Positions 1-10,254 of a DNA stretch of 64,000 nucleotides are shown here, one piece after another. Position numbers and translations under genes: made by a program. Every line of letters starts with the position of its first letter. Within the stretch, counting starts at the first letter, position 1. The notes below the pieces were generated by a model that saw only the letters and a list, made by a program, of their open reading frames with translations, did no database searches and was not told the origin of the DNA. Source of the stretch: Planctomycetota bacterium (lineage in GTDB: Bacteria; Planctomycetota; UBA1135; GCA-002686595); contig NYYZ01000039.1 in assembly GCA_002686945.1 (NCBI GenBank), positions 106,555-170,554 of the forward strand, written 5' to 3'.

Positions 1-1143
1 AGCGCAGGCGGCAACCTGGGCTATGCCTATCTGCCCAGCGGCGGCGGCGTTGTCGGAACAAACTATGATGGGGTCCGCATCTTCTACCAGGCCTTTGGCC
101 GAAACTCTGGCTATGCGCCCTACGACCAAGGTCGCACGGCAACCCATGAAGTTGGCCACTACTTGGGGCTCTACCACACATTCCAGGGAGGCTGTCATAG
201 CGGTAGCTGCTCAAGCAATGGTGATCTGATTTGTGATACCAACAGCGAGTCCAGCCCGTTCTATGGCTGCGGTACTCGGACTACTTGCGGCAGCCAGGAC
301 CCGACTACGAACTACATGGACTACAGCGAAGACTTGTGCATGTACCAATTCACTCCGATTCAGGTAAACCGAATGAGGTGCACGATCCTGAATTTTCGCC
401 CCGACCTGGTAGCTGGAGGCGGCGGCGGAACCAATCCCCCCGATGCAGCAACTGGACCCTCCCCCGCGCACGGAGCGACTGGGATCTCTACCACGCCCAG
501 CTTGAGCTGGCAGGCCGCGGGAGGTGCTGACACCTATGACGTGTACTTCGGCACCAGTAGCAGCCTGAGCGCCTCTGATCTGGTGGGGAGCCAATCTCAG
601 ACCAGCTACAGCCCAGGGTTGCTTTCCAAAGCCTCCACCTATTTCTGGCGTGTGGATTCAGTTGGCCCAGGGGGCACGACCAACGGTTCTACCTGGTCCT
701 TCACGACTGATGCTGGCAGCGGAGGTTCAAATGACCTCCTTAGTGACGGCTTCGAATCAGGGACCTTGAGCACGGGTTGGAACACGACGGGCAATATTCA
801 AGTCCACGGAAATGCGGCCAATACGGGATCCTATGGCGTTCGCATGCGACGCACGTCGAGCCTTGAACACGCCATCGACGCATCGGGGAGGACCAACATT
901 GTCCTCTCATATGCCCGTGGTACGAGCGGCTACGACGGAGGAGAGTTCCTCACAGTTGATTGGTTCGACGGATCGAGTTGGACTGTCCTTGAGGCCACCA
1001 ACGCCACGGGATACGCGACTCGCTCATTCAGCCTGGGTGCTGTAGCTGACGGCAATCCCAACCTACGCATTCGCTTCAGCGGCAACGCCAACCGGAACAA
1101 CGAACTTAGCCTGCTGGACGATGTTGTTGTGAGCGGAGATTAG
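1..1143 (+). CDS. Secreted zinc metalloprotease, M43 pappalysin-like, partial at 5' end, with C-terminal Fn3-like and MAM-like regions
   Basis: Frame 1 is open from base 1 ([16 protein letters not shown]...) through [15 protein letters not shown] (HExxHxxGLxH zinc motif) and [24 protein letters not shown] (Met-turn region). The ORF track starts it at an internal Met (163). Confidence 0.85.
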   Translation, partial: SAGGNLGYAYLPSGGGVVGTNYDGVRIFYQAFGRNSGYAPYDQGRTATHEVGHYLGLYHTFQGGCHSGSCSSNGDLICDTNSESSPFYGCGTRTTCGSQDPTTNYMDYSEDLCMYQFTPIQVNRMRCTILNFRPDLVAGGGGGTNPPDAATGPSPAHGATGISTTPSLSWQAAGGADTYDVYFGTSSSLSASDLVGSQSQTSYSPGLLSKASTYFWRVDSVGPGGTTNGSTWSFTTDAGSGGSNDLLSDGFESGTLSTGWNTTGNIQVHGNAANTGSYGVRMRRTSSLEHAIDASGRTNIVLSYARGTSGYDGGEFLTVDWFDGSSWTVLEATNATGYATRSFSLGAVADGNPNLRIRFSGNANRNNELSLLDDVVVSGD

Positions 1144-1160
1144 GTGCTGGTAAGCCTGGC

Positions 1161-3419
1161 TTACTCAGTCATGCGCGCGGCCACAGGGGCCGGATCAAAA
1201 CGATCAGCCCCTCCGCCGCGCGCATGCACATCTTCGCGAGAGTGAAGTTCGGCCATGCGGGCACAGACCGCCTCTAGCCCTATTCGCTGTGCATGACTCC
1301 AAAGGCCCCCACGGAAAGGGGCAAAGCCAGTGCCGAAGACCGAAGCCAGATCCAGAGTGGATTCGTCCTTGACCACTTTCTCTTCCAGGCAACGGGCCGC
1401 CTCGCCGACCATGGCATAGACCAGGCGATCGGTAATCTCCGCATCGGGGAGACTGCTGGCCCACGATTCGGTCTGAAAGTTGGCCAGATCCTGCGCCACC
1501 GTACGCTTGCCCTTACGGTCTCCCGGCTTTGGATGATCGTAGAAGCCCTTGCCAGTCTTGCGACCAAGGCGCCGATCATCGCCCATCCCTGACAAACCGG
1601 GGCATGGTTCCATGCGATCGCCGTAGCCCGCATGCAGGCTCGCAGCCGCGTGCTGGGCAATGTCAAAGCCCACCTCATCGAGCAACACAAAGGGCCCCAT
1701 GGGCATGCCGAAGTTCAGCATCAAGCTGTCTACGCGCTCCACATCCGCACCACCAACGAAAAGTCGCACGGCTTCGTCCAAGTAAGGCCCAAGGATGCGA
1801 TTGACCAGGAAGCCCGGCACATCACGGGTCACAACGGGCGTCTTGCCAAGAGCAATCGCCAAGGCGCAAGTACGGGTGATTGTTTCATCACTTGTCTCTT
1901 CTCCACGCACAACCTCCACCAGAGGCATGGCTTTGACAGGGTTGAAGAAATGCATGCCCACCACACGCTCAGGGTGAGGCAAGTCCTTGGCTATGGCTGT
2001 TACACTCAGACTAGAAGTGTTAGTTGCCAGGATCGCATCATCAGCCAGTTGCTCGGCGAGTTCACCAAAGACGCTGGCCTTTACATGCAATACCTCGGCC
2101 ACCGCCTCGATAGCGATTTCCGATCGTGCCATTCCCAGCAGTCCTTCAACCCCCACCAGATGATCGATGGCTGCGTTGGCCGCGTGGGGTTGCAGACGCT
2201 TGCGCCGGCGGCGTTTCTCAACCTCCTTGCGGTGACTTGAGATGGCCGTAGCCAGGGCCTTGCTGGAGAGATCCCCCAAGCGCACGTTGACCCGGGCCAG
2301 AGCCAGGCTGGACGCGATGCCCGCGCCCATGACACCAGCGCCCACCACGGTCGCATGTTCCGGGCGCGCGGGCTCACTGCCGTCGGCGCGCTTACCGAGC
2401 TTCTTCGCCGCCTCAGAAGCGAAGAAGATGCCCACCAGGCTCTTGCAGACGCGTCCCGTGGCCAATGTCCCGATCGCCTTGGCCTCACGCGCGGCCCAGG
2501 TGGAGCGTACCGCACCAGGAGCCGAGAGAACCAGGTCCAGAGCCGCATAGGGTGCCGGATACTTGCCGTTGGCCTTGGAATCAACTCCCGCCAGAGCCTT
2601 GCTGCGAATAACACTCGTGGCCAGAGGATTGCGATCGATCAGCCACTTCCAGATCCCACGGGAGAAACGGCGGCAGTTCTTGCGCCCCATGGCGATGTCA
2701 CTGGCCACACGCGCAAGGTCCTCCGCATGTACCAGGCGATCCACCAGACCTCTCTTCTTGGCGGGTTTCGCGGGCAACATTCGACCAGTCAAGATGCAAT
2801 CAAGGGCTCCAGGAATTCCAATGCGCCGAGGAAGGCGATGGGAGCCGCCCCACCCGGGCAGGATCCCCAACATGGTCTCGGGCAAGCCGATGCGGGAAGA
2901 CTTGTCGTCTACCAACAAGATGCGGTCGCAGGCCATGGAAAACTCGAAAGCCCCTCCAGGAACCGGGCCCCCAACTGCCGCAACGGTGCGCGGCTTGAGC
3001 CGCTCCACTCGATCAAACAGGGCGTGTACAGCGATCACCGCCTGCTCCACCAGGAGAGGGTCGGTGATTTCTTGAATCGCTTCTACATCCGCGCCCGCCA
3101 AGAACTGTCCAGGGTGACGGCCGGTAAACACGATTCCTTTGAGAGTCACATCGTTTTCGAGCTCAGTCAGAACCGTGTCCAAGTCTCGCAGCAAGGGCGC
3201 GTCGAAAATCGGAAAGGAGCGATGGGGTGAATCGAATGTCACCACCGCCAGGCCCGATTCAGGTCGCTCGACCCGAATGCAGGTCCCGGGGTCGGGAGCG
3301 TCGTCTGGCATGGGAAAGCCAATGGCTGAAGGTGTTGCTTCGAACTCACTCAGCTCTTGCTCGGTGATCAACACGGTTTCCTCGGATTGCGGGGCCTCTT
3401 GCATGTTTGACTCTTCCAT
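1161..3419 (-). CDS. fadJ: Fatty oxidation complex alpha subunit: enoyl-CoA hydratase / 3-hydroxyacyl-CoA dehydrogenase
   Basis: 752 aa. N-terminal crotonase part (FLAGADVEAIQEI, VPGGAFEFSMACDRILL). C-terminal NAD-binding HCDH (VVGAGVMGAGIASSLA; MHFFNPVKAMPLVEVVRG). Confidence 0.92.
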   Translation of the reverse strand: MEESNMQEAPQSEETVLITEQELSEFEATPSAIGFPMPDDAPDPGTCIRVERPESGLAVVTFDSPHRSFPIFDAPLLRDLDTVLTELENDVTLKGIVFTGRHPGQFLAGADVEAIQEITDPLLVEQAVIAVHALFDRVERLKPRTVAAVGGPVPGGAFEFSMACDRILLVDDKSSRIGLPETMLGILPGWGGSHRLPRRIGIPGALDCILTGRMLPAKPAKKRGLVDRLVHAEDLARVASDIAMGRKNCRRFSRGIWKWLIDRNPLATSVIRSKALAGVDSKANGKYPAPYAALDLVLSAPGAVRSTWAAREAKAIGTLATGRVCKSLVGIFFASEAAKKLGKRADGSEPARPEHATVVGAGVMGAGIASSLALARVNVRLGDLSSKALATAISSHRKEVEKRRRRKRLQPHAANAAIDHLVGVEGLLGMARSEIAIEAVAEVLHVKASVFGELAEQLADDAILATNTSSLSVTAIAKDLPHPERVVGMHFFNPVKAMPLVEVVRGEETSDETITRTCALAIALGKTPVVTRDVPGFLVNRILGPYLDEAVRLFVGGADVERVDSLMLNFGMPMGPFVLLDEVGFDIAQHAAASLHAGYGDRMEPCPGLSGMGDDRRLGRKTGKGFYDHPKPGDRKGKRTVAQDLANFQTESWASSLPDAEITDRLVYAMVGEAARCLEEKVVKDESTLDLASVFGTGFAPFRGGLWSHAQRIGLEAVCARMAELHSREDVHARGGGADRFDPAPVAARMTE

Positions 3420-4741
3420 CAGGCGGCGCTCCCATTGATGCGTTCCAGTACCACGGCGCCACCCTGGCCACCGCCGATGCAGAGAGTTGCCAGGGCGAGG
3501 TTGTGATCGCCCGCCGCCAATTCGTGGGCTGCGGTCAGTAGCAAGCGCCCCCCGGTAGCCCCCACCGGGTGCCCCAAAGCAACCGCGCCACCGTTGGGAT
3601 TCAGCTTGACCGAGTCGATTTCGCCCATGGCCTCGTCCTGCCCAAGATGCTCCCGGGCAAATTTGTCGCTGGCGAAGGCCTGCTTGCAGGCCAGAACCTG
3701 AGCAGCAAAGGCTTCATTGATCTCGATCACGTCCATGTCCTCAAGGGTGCAGCCGGCCTGTTCCAGGGCCAGCTTGCTGGAGAACACAGGACCCAGCCCC
3801 ATGCGCGAAGGATCGAGTCCCGCCCAGGCGTAGGACCTTATGCGAGCCAAGGGCTGAAGGCCCAACTCACTCGCCTTTTCTTCTGTGGTGATCAAGAGAG
3901 CACAAGCGCCATCAGTGATACCGCAGGAGTTGCCAATCGTCACAACCCCATCGGGCTTTTCAAAATAAGGCCGCATGCGCATGAGAGCTTCCACGGTTTG
4001 ATCATCACGGATACCATCATCGTGACGCACAAGGTCCATGATGGGTTTGCGGCTCAAGGGAGCCATGGGCAGAATCTCCCTTTCAAATCGCCCCCTGTCC
4101 CGTGAGAGGCGAGCGCGATGATGGCTCTCCGTGGCGTAGGTGTCGCAATCCTCCCGAGTCAAGCCAAAGTCACGCACCAGCACTTCGGCGGTCTGGCCCA
4201 TCAGTAGGTTTGAGATTGGATCGCGTAGACCCTCCAGCAGAGCAACCCGGGGCGCCAGCATGGACGGCCTGAAGGATGCAAGCGTTGACAAGCGCGCGAG
4301 CAAGGAACGCGCCTTCATCATGCGTTCAAAAAACCCAGTCAACTTGCGACCCATGATCAATGGATAAGCGCTCATAACTTCCACGCCGAGGCACATGTAG
4401 AGCGAACCATTACCAGCACGGATTTCGGTCACTGCCTGGGTGACCGCCTCAATACCGCTTGCGCAGTTCCGGGCCACGGTGCGAGCAGGCACTTCCTGCG
4501 GAATCCCCGCGCGCAGAGCAACCACCCGAGAGAGGTTGGCCTGATCGTGGGGCGGCCCAACCGAACCAGTTATGACCTCATCGAGCTGCTCCCCCCGCAC
4601 TCCTGTGCGGGCCAGGAGTTCCCGGGTGACAGCGGCGCCCAGGTGCCCCGCGTCTTCCCCACGGAACTGGCCTCCAGCTTTGATCCAGGGGCTGCGCAGG
4701 CCAGCGGCGATAACAATGGAAGGAGCGCTTGGTGCAATCAT
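3419..4741 (-). CDS. Acetyl-CoA C-acyltransferase (thiolase, FadI/FadA type)
   Basis: 440 aa. NCASGIEAVTQA active-site Cys, NEAFAAQVLA, NPNGGAVALGHPVGATGGR, CIGGGQGGAVVLE. Abuts the fadJ-type gene. Confidence 0.92.
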   Translation of the reverse strand: MIAPSAPSIVIAAGLRSPWIKAGGQFRGEDAGHLGAAVTRELLARTGVRGEQLDEVITGSVGPPHDQANLSRVVALRAGIPQEVPARTVARNCASGIEAVTQAVTEIRAGNGSLYMCLGVEVMSAYPLIMGRKLTGFFERMMKARSLLARLSTLASFRPSMLAPRVALLEGLRDPISNLLMGQTAEVLVRDFGLTREDCDTYATESHHRARLSRDRGRFEREILPMAPLSRKPIMDLVRHDDGIRDDQTVEALMRMRPYFEKPDGVVTIGNSCGITDGACALLITTEEKASELGLQPLARIRSYAWAGLDPSRMGLGPVFSSKLALEQAGCTLEDMDVIEINEAFAAQVLACKQAFASDKFAREHLGQDEAMGEIDSVKLNPNGGAVALGHPVGATGGRLLLTAAHELAAGDHNLALATLCIGGGQGGAVVLERINGSAA

Positions 4742-4861
4742 CAGTGGAGGATCTTGTTGGGTGATGGAAGCCCGGGTGGACTCCTGACCGGATCGGGATT
4801 ATTCCTCAATCGGAGCCCCGAAACACCGATTCAGCTCAAGAGACCCACCAGAGGCCCTAAA

Positions 4862-4880
4862 CAGTGATAACTTAACACTG
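4862..4880. promoter_or_regulatory. Candidate operator dyad CAGTG-ATAACTTAA-CACTG
   Basis: Perfect 5-bp inverted repeat with 9-nt spacer in the intergenic region between the divergent thiolase (start 4741) and TetR gene (start 4939). Confidence 0.45.
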
Positions 4881-4938
4881 ATAACCTCTTCGGTCCAGCC
4901 TGCCGAAAGCCGAAGAGAACATTCGAGATTCACGCCCC

Positions 4939-5556
4939 ATGCCCCGTAACGGAACCGACCTCAAGCCCCGCATCCTGCGTGAGGCGCGCAATGTACTGCT
5001 GGAAGAGGGATACACGGCCCTCTCCACCCGCCGTATCGCCCGACGGGTGGGCTGCACCGCCGCATCGATCTATCTCTACTTCAAGAACAAGGATGCCCTC
5101 TTGCATGCCCTGATCGACGAGGGTTTTGAGATCCTGCACGCACAGCTTGAGGCCGCGTCCCAGGGTGAATCACCACAGGACCACCTAAAAAATCTCTGCG
5201 CCGAATATGTGAGCTTCGCCAACTCCAATAGCGAGTACTACGAGGTGATGTTCCATCTCCCTCCTAGCCAGATGGAGAGGTATCCCATCGACCGCTATCG
5301 AGTGCAAAGAAACTATCTGGCTTTGCTCGGTGAGGCAGTAATGAAGGGTCGTCAGGACTCTTCTCCTTCACCCGAAGCAACACTGCGCGCAGCAACCCTG
5401 GTCTGGTCAACATTACACGGTGCAATCTCCCTCCCCCTCGCCCGCCGCATCGACAAGTCCCTGCGCGGCCCCAACCACCTCGATGATGCGATTCGCCTGG
5501 CGATGCGCGCTGTCGAGGTCTGTTCCCTTCCCTCTCAGCCTAGGGTCTCCTCATGA
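4939..5556 (+). CDS. TetR/AcrR-family transcriptional regulator
   Basis: 205 aa. N-terminal HTH: ILREARNVLLEEGYTALSTRRIARRVGCTAASIYLYFKNKDALLHALIDEGF. Confidence 0.9.
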   Translation: MPRNGTDLKPRILREARNVLLEEGYTALSTRRIARRVGCTAASIYLYFKNKDALLHALIDEGFEILHAQLEAASQGESPQDHLKNLCAEYVSFANSNSEYYEVMFHLPPSQMERYPIDRYRVQRNYLALLGEAVMKGRQDSSPSPEATLRAATLVWSTLHGAISLPLARRIDKSLRGPNHLDDAIRLAMRAVEVCSLPSQPRVSS

Positions 5557-8018
5557 ATGGATTTTTCTGGTCCAATTGGCCACTTCTACTCCTCGTACCC
5601 ATCGCCTTTGTCACCCTTGGCTGGTTCGCCGCTCCGGCACCGGCATGGGCGATCTTTGGTTTGCTCGTGGCCGCTGGCATTCACACCGGCGTGTGGTGGC
5701 TAGGCATAGTCACCGCCGGCGCGGCTATATTGCTCTTGCCAACCCTGCGCACAATCCTGATCAGCGGCCCCCTGATGCGGATGATGAGCAAGCTCGGCTT
5801 CCTGCCCAAAGTATCGGCGACCGAGAAAGAAGCCCTTGAAGCGGGCACGACCTGGGCCGACGCAGAGCTCTTCAGCGGCAAGCCTGACTTCAAGCGCCTC
5901 TCCGAAGAGGACTATCCCGACCTGACGGAAACCGAGCAGGCATTCATCGACGGCCCAGTAGAAACCGTCTGCCGTATGACTGATGACTGGCAAGTGTGGC
6001 AGGACCGCGATCTCCCAGAGACGGTCTGGGACTATCTGGCCAAGCAGGGATTCTTCGGCCTGATCATTCCCAGCGAGTACGGCGGTCACGGTTTTAGCGC
6101 CTCGGCCAACAGCGCCATTGTGTCCAAACTCTCGTCCCGTTCCGGCACCCTAGGCATCACGGTCATGGTTCCCAACTCCCTGGGCCCCGCCGAGTTGCTG
6201 CACCACTACGGCACCAAAGAACAAAAAGACGAGCTCTTGCCACGTCTGGCCGATGGCCGAGAAATCCCGGCTTTTGCCCTGACCGAGCCCGGGGCGGGCT
6301 CCGACGCGGGCTCGATCACCGCCTCAGGCGAAGTCTTCCGAGGCGAAGACGACGAACTCTACCTGCGCTTCAATTGGCGCAAGCGCTACATCACCCTGGC
6401 AGCGGTCTCGACCCTTCTGGGCCTGGCCTTCAAGATGCGCGACCCGGGAAACCTCCTGGGCAAGGGTGAGGACCTGGGCATCACCTGCGCTTTGATTCCC
6501 ACCGATACCCCCGGCGTGGAGAAAGGCGAACGTCATGACCCAATGGGCGTGCCCTTCTACAACTGCCCCACCGAGGGCCACGACGTGGTCCTGCCTCTGA
6601 GTTGCGTGATCGGCGGTCACAATGGGATCGGCCGCGGTTGGATCATGTTGATGGAATGCCTTGCCGCAGGACGCGGAATATCCCTGCCCGCTTCGGCGGT
6701 GGCCACCTGCAAGGCCGCTGCCCGCCTGGCAGGTGGCTACTCAGCCATACGCAAGCAGTTCGGCGTTTCAATCGGACGCTTTGGAGGTGTACAGGAACCC
6801 CTGGCCCGCATCGGTGGCTTTGCCTATTTGACCGAAGCCGCACGACGCTACACATGCGGCGCCCTGGACAAGGGAGCCAAGCCAGCAGTGGTGACTGCAA
6901 TCATGAAGTACAACACCACCGAGCTTGCGCGCCAATCAATCAACGACGCTATGGATGTACTCGGAGGAGCCGCCATCAGCCGCGGACCGCGCAACCTCCT
7001 GGCCCATGCCTACATGGCAACTCCCATCAGCATCACGGTGGAAGGCGCCAATATCTTGACCCGCACTCTGGTGGTCTTCGGCCAGGGAGCGATCCGCTGT
7101 CACCCCCATGCCTGGTCGGAAGTAGAAGCCGCCGAGGCCGGTAACAGCCGGGCCTTCGACAAGGCCTTCTTCGGGCACATAGGGCATGTAGCGCGCAACT
7201 TCTGCCGTACTGTTGTCCTGGACTTGACGGGTGGCCGCTTAGGACGCTCTCCCGTCGACGGACCATGTGCTAGCTACTACAAGAAACTGGATTGGGCCTC
7301 GGCTCGCTTCGCCATCCTTTCAGACCTGTCCATGGCCATGATCGGGGGCGATCTCAAGCGCCGGGAAGAGATAACCGGTCGCTTCGCGGACATTGTCTCC
7401 TGGATGTACCTGTTGCAAGCCACCCTCAGGCGTTTTGAAGCCGAGGGACGCCCCGCAGAGGACTTGCCCTTCCTACGGTGGTCCGCTGAGTACGGCCTGG
7501 CCAGAATCCATAATGCCTTCGATGGGCTCTACGCCAACCTCAACCTGCCTCTGATCGGCTGGGCCCTGCGGGGCCCCTTACGAATCTGGTCGCATTTGGT
7601 GCCCATGGGATCAGCCCCTTCAGACCACCTGGGCAGCAAAGTCGCCATGGCCCTGCAAGCCCCTGGGCAGCAGCGGGACCGGATCACCTATGGCCTCTAC
7701 ATCCCTCAGGACACCACGGAAGCCGCCGGGCGCATGGAGCACACCCTGGACCTGATTACCCGCGCTGACGAGGTGGCCCGCAAGATCAAGGATGCCATCA
7801 AAAAGCGCCGTCTACCGCGCCAGAAGCCCATTTCCCTGCTGGAAGAGGCCCAGGCAGCGGGAATAATTTCTTCCGAAGAAGTGCAACTGGCCATTGAGGC
7901 CGAGGCTGCGAGGGACGATACGATAGAAGTCGATTCGTTCACCTTGGAGGAGTACCTGCGCACCTCAGCACGGGCACACTCCGAACCGGATCGACAACAG
8001 GTGCCTCTGGCCTCCTAG
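5553..8018 (+). CDS. fadE: Acyl-CoA dehydrogenase, long FadE type
   Basis: 821 aa. Membrane N-terminus, then GFFGLIIPSEYGGHGFSASANSAIVSKLSSRS, FALTEPGAGSDAGS, VQEPLARIGG and the long C-terminal FadE extension. ATGA overlap with the TetR gene. Confidence 0.92.
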   Translation: MNGFFWSNWPLLLLVPIAFVTLGWFAAPAPAWAIFGLLVAAGIHTGVWWLGIVTAGAAILLLPTLRTILISGPLMRMMSKLGFLPKVSATEKEALEAGTTWADAELFSGKPDFKRLSEEDYPDLTETEQAFIDGPVETVCRMTDDWQVWQDRDLPETVWDYLAKQGFFGLIIPSEYGGHGFSASANSAIVSKLSSRSGTLGITVMVPNSLGPAELLHHYGTKEQKDELLPRLADGREIPAFALTEPGAGSDAGSITASGEVFRGEDDELYLRFNWRKRYITLAAVSTLLGLAFKMRDPGNLLGKGEDLGITCALIPTDTPGVEKGERHDPMGVPFYNCPTEGHDVVLPLSCVIGGHNGIGRGWIMLMECLAAGRGISLPASAVATCKAAARLAGGYSAIRKQFGVSIGRFGGVQEPLARIGGFAYLTEAARRYTCGALDKGAKPAVVTAIMKYNTTELARQSINDAMDVLGGAAISRGPRNLLAHAYMATPISITVEGANILTRTLVVFGQGAIRCHPHAWSEVEAAEAGNSRAFDKAFFGHIGHVARNFCRTVVLDLTGGRLGRSPVDGPCASYYKKLDWASARFAILSDLSMAMIGGDLKRREEITGRFADIVSWMYLLQATLRRFEAEGRPAEDLPFLRWSAEYGLARIHNAFDGLYANLNLPLIGWALRGPLRIWSHLVPMGSAPSDHLGSKVAMALQAPGQQRDRITYGLYIPQDTTEAAGRMEHTLDLITRADEVARKIKDAIKKRRLPRQKPISLLEEAQAAGIISSEEVQLAIEAEAARDDTIEVDSFTLEEYLRTSARAHSEPDRQQVPLAS

Positions 8019-8466
8019 GCCCCCTACCAACCAGAGCCACTCACCACGTGCACCCAGGAATCCCTTCACGTGATCCCTGGGATGTCCTCTCTCTCTCGTG
8101 GGGCGGTTGTCCGAATGGACTGCCGCCCTGCACTCGTATGTGAGAATTGTGCCCCGCCGAGAAACCGAGGCACGAACCAGCCGCACACCATGACCTGCGG
8201 GCCAGCACCCGCAGAGATGCCAGCCCGCTGATCAGGTCAGGAATGCCCTGGGCGCTAGAGGTACCAGGTCAGGCCTCCGAAGATCACCAGACCCTCGGGC
8301 CAGACCACGCCTGTGGGGGTTGACAGAGGACGCGCGACAGGAAGGATTGTGAGGACTGGAGACATACTCCGCAAGCTCACCCCGCTCGTAGGCATCTGAA
8401 AGGAAGAAACCCGCCCTTCCCAGGATGAGCCCGGGAGTGATGCTGGTCACAGGGATCGCGGTGGGT

Positions 8467-10155
8467 TCAACCCTTGGCCTTTGCCATCTCCATGTCGCGC
8501 AACTCACGCCTCAGAACTTTCAGCACGCTGCTCTTGGGCAGTTCGTCAAGGAATTCAACTAGCCGAGGGACCTTGTACTTGGCCAAGTTTTCCCGACAGT
8601 ACTCCTGAGCTGCTTCAGCGCTCAAACTCATGCCCGGGTTCAATACGATGAAAGACTTGACGGTCTCGCCATACTCATCATCGGGGACGCCTATGGTCGC
8701 CGCCTCAAGGATCGCCTCGTGGGCCACCAAGACTCCATCTACTTCGTCGGGGAACACCTTGAAGCCAGAGCAGTTGATCATGTCCTTCTTGCGGCCAACG
8801 ATCTGGAAGTAGCCTTCCTCGTCCATGGTGGCCAGGTCGCCCGTATGCATCCACCCATCACGAATCGAATTGGCGGTCTCGTCCGGGCGGCCCCAATAAC
8901 CCTTCATCACCTGAGGCCCTTTGACGATCAGCTCGCCCTCTTCCCCCTGGGGCACATCTTGGACCCCAGTCTCGATATCCACAATCCGCGCGTCCGTGTC
9001 CGCCACGGGAATCCCCACAGAGCCCGGCTTGCGAACCCCGTTGAGCGGGTTGCAGTGGGTCACGGGCGAGGTCTCGCTCATGCCGAAGCCCTCGACAATC
9101 TTGGACCCCGTCATGCTCTCGAACTTCTGCATCACATCCGGCGGCAGAGGCGCAGAGCCACTGAAGCAGTACTTGATACTCGAGACGTCCGTCTGCTCGA
9201 TTCCGGGGTAGTTGTTCAGCCCGTTGAACAGAGCCGGCACACCGGGGAACAGGGTGATCTTGTGCTTGACGATCGCCTTCACCACAGAAGGAAGGTCCCG
9301 CGGATTGGGCAGTAGCACCATGCAGGCGCCAGAAGCCATGCCCCAGCCCATGCAAACACTCATGCCAAACACATGGAACAGCGGAAGCGCAGTCATCAAC
9401 ACCTCATGCCCGTACTCAACGCCTGTGAACCAGCCATCGATCTGCTGAATGTTGCTGCTCAGGTTCTTGTGGGTAAGCATGGCGCCCTTGGAAGGGCCGG
9501 TTGTTCCTCCCGTGTACTGCAGCGCAGCCACTTGATCCCAACCAAAGTCTGGGCGTGGAACAGGACCACTGGCATCCTTGATCATGTCTTTGAAGCGAAT
9601 CATATCCGCCTCAGGAGCAACCTTGGCCCAGCGAGGCGGGTCCTGCTTCTTGAGCTTCAATGGCGCAAGAAAGTTCAACGGAAAACGCAGATAACCTGGA
9701 ATGGAAGCCACCACCCACCTGGTCGGTGCAAGCTCCGCGCGCCGGTCCCTGATCATGTCGTCCCAAATAAAATCGGCGGTCACTGCCACTTCACAGCCAG
9801 AATCCTTCCACTGGTGCTCGACCTCACGAAAGGTGTAGAGCGGATTGGTCATCACAACCTCTGCCCCCAACTGCAGGGCAGCCAGATAGGAGATTGCCGC
9901 CTGGGGAATGTTCGGCAGCTGAATCGCAATCCGAGTCCCCATCTTGACTCCGAGCTTGGTAAACCCGATCGCGCACTTGTCCACTTCAGCACCAAGTTCC
10001 GCATAGGTCAGCGTGCAATTCAGGAACACCAGCGCGGGCCTGTCCCCAAAACTCTCTACTGTCCGCCGAAAAATCTGAGGGATGTTGAGCTTCGAATACT
10101 CGATCGCCGTCGAAACACCTTCGTCATAGTTCACATGCCAGCTTCGCTGTTCCAT
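8467..10155 (-). CDS. fadD: Long-chain fatty-acid--CoA ligase
   Basis: YTGGTTGPSKGAMLTHKNL, GFGMSETSPVTHCNP, GWMHTGDLATMDEEGYFQIVGRKKDMI. Likely start MEQRSWHVNYDEG at 10155; the ORF track extends to 10368 and would overlap the divergent gene. Confidence 0.9.
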   Translation of the reverse strand: MEQRSWHVNYDEGVSTAIEYSKLNIPQIFRRTVESFGDRPALVFLNCTLTYAELGAEVDKCAIGFTKLGVKMGTRIAIQLPNIPQAAISYLAALQLGAEVVMTNPLYTFREVEHQWKDSGCEVAVTADFIWDDMIRDRRAELAPTRWVVASIPGYLRFPLNFLAPLKLKKQDPPRWAKVAPEADMIRFKDMIKDASGPVPRPDFGWDQVAALQYTGGTTGPSKGAMLTHKNLSSNIQQIDGWFTGVEYGHEVLMTALPLFHVFGMSVCMGWGMASGACMVLLPNPRDLPSVVKAIVKHKITLFPGVPALFNGLNNYPGIEQTDVSSIKYCFSGSAPLPPDVMQKFESMTGSKIVEGFGMSETSPVTHCNPLNGVRKPGSVGIPVADTDARIVDIETGVQDVPQGEEGELIVKGPQVMKGYWGRPDETANSIRDGWMHTGDLATMDEEGYFQIVGRKKDMINCSGFKVFPDEVDGVLVAHEAILEAATIGVPDDEYGETVKSFIVLNPGMSLSAEAAQEYCRENLAKYKVPRLVEFLDELPKSSVLKVLRRELRDMEMAKAKG

Positions 10156-10254
10156 AGTTCTCTGGTCGCCTCCGTAGTGGTAGCTGTCAAGCATAGGGTC
10201 AGGAACCCCCTGGGGAAAGAGCCACCCCCCCCGGGGCATGCTCACAATCCTCCC

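Noticed and set aside
2355-3230. 291-aa plus-strand ORF antisense to the fadJ-type gene
   Set aside because: Shadow ORF of a high-GC gene; low-complexity composition and no family motifs, while the minus strand encodes a clear fatty oxidation protein.
10220-10232. Run of eight C followed by GGGG between divergent fadD and acyltransferase genes as a phase-variation tract
   Set aside because: A single short homopolymer in a GC-rich intergenic region; no supporting evidence of slippage.
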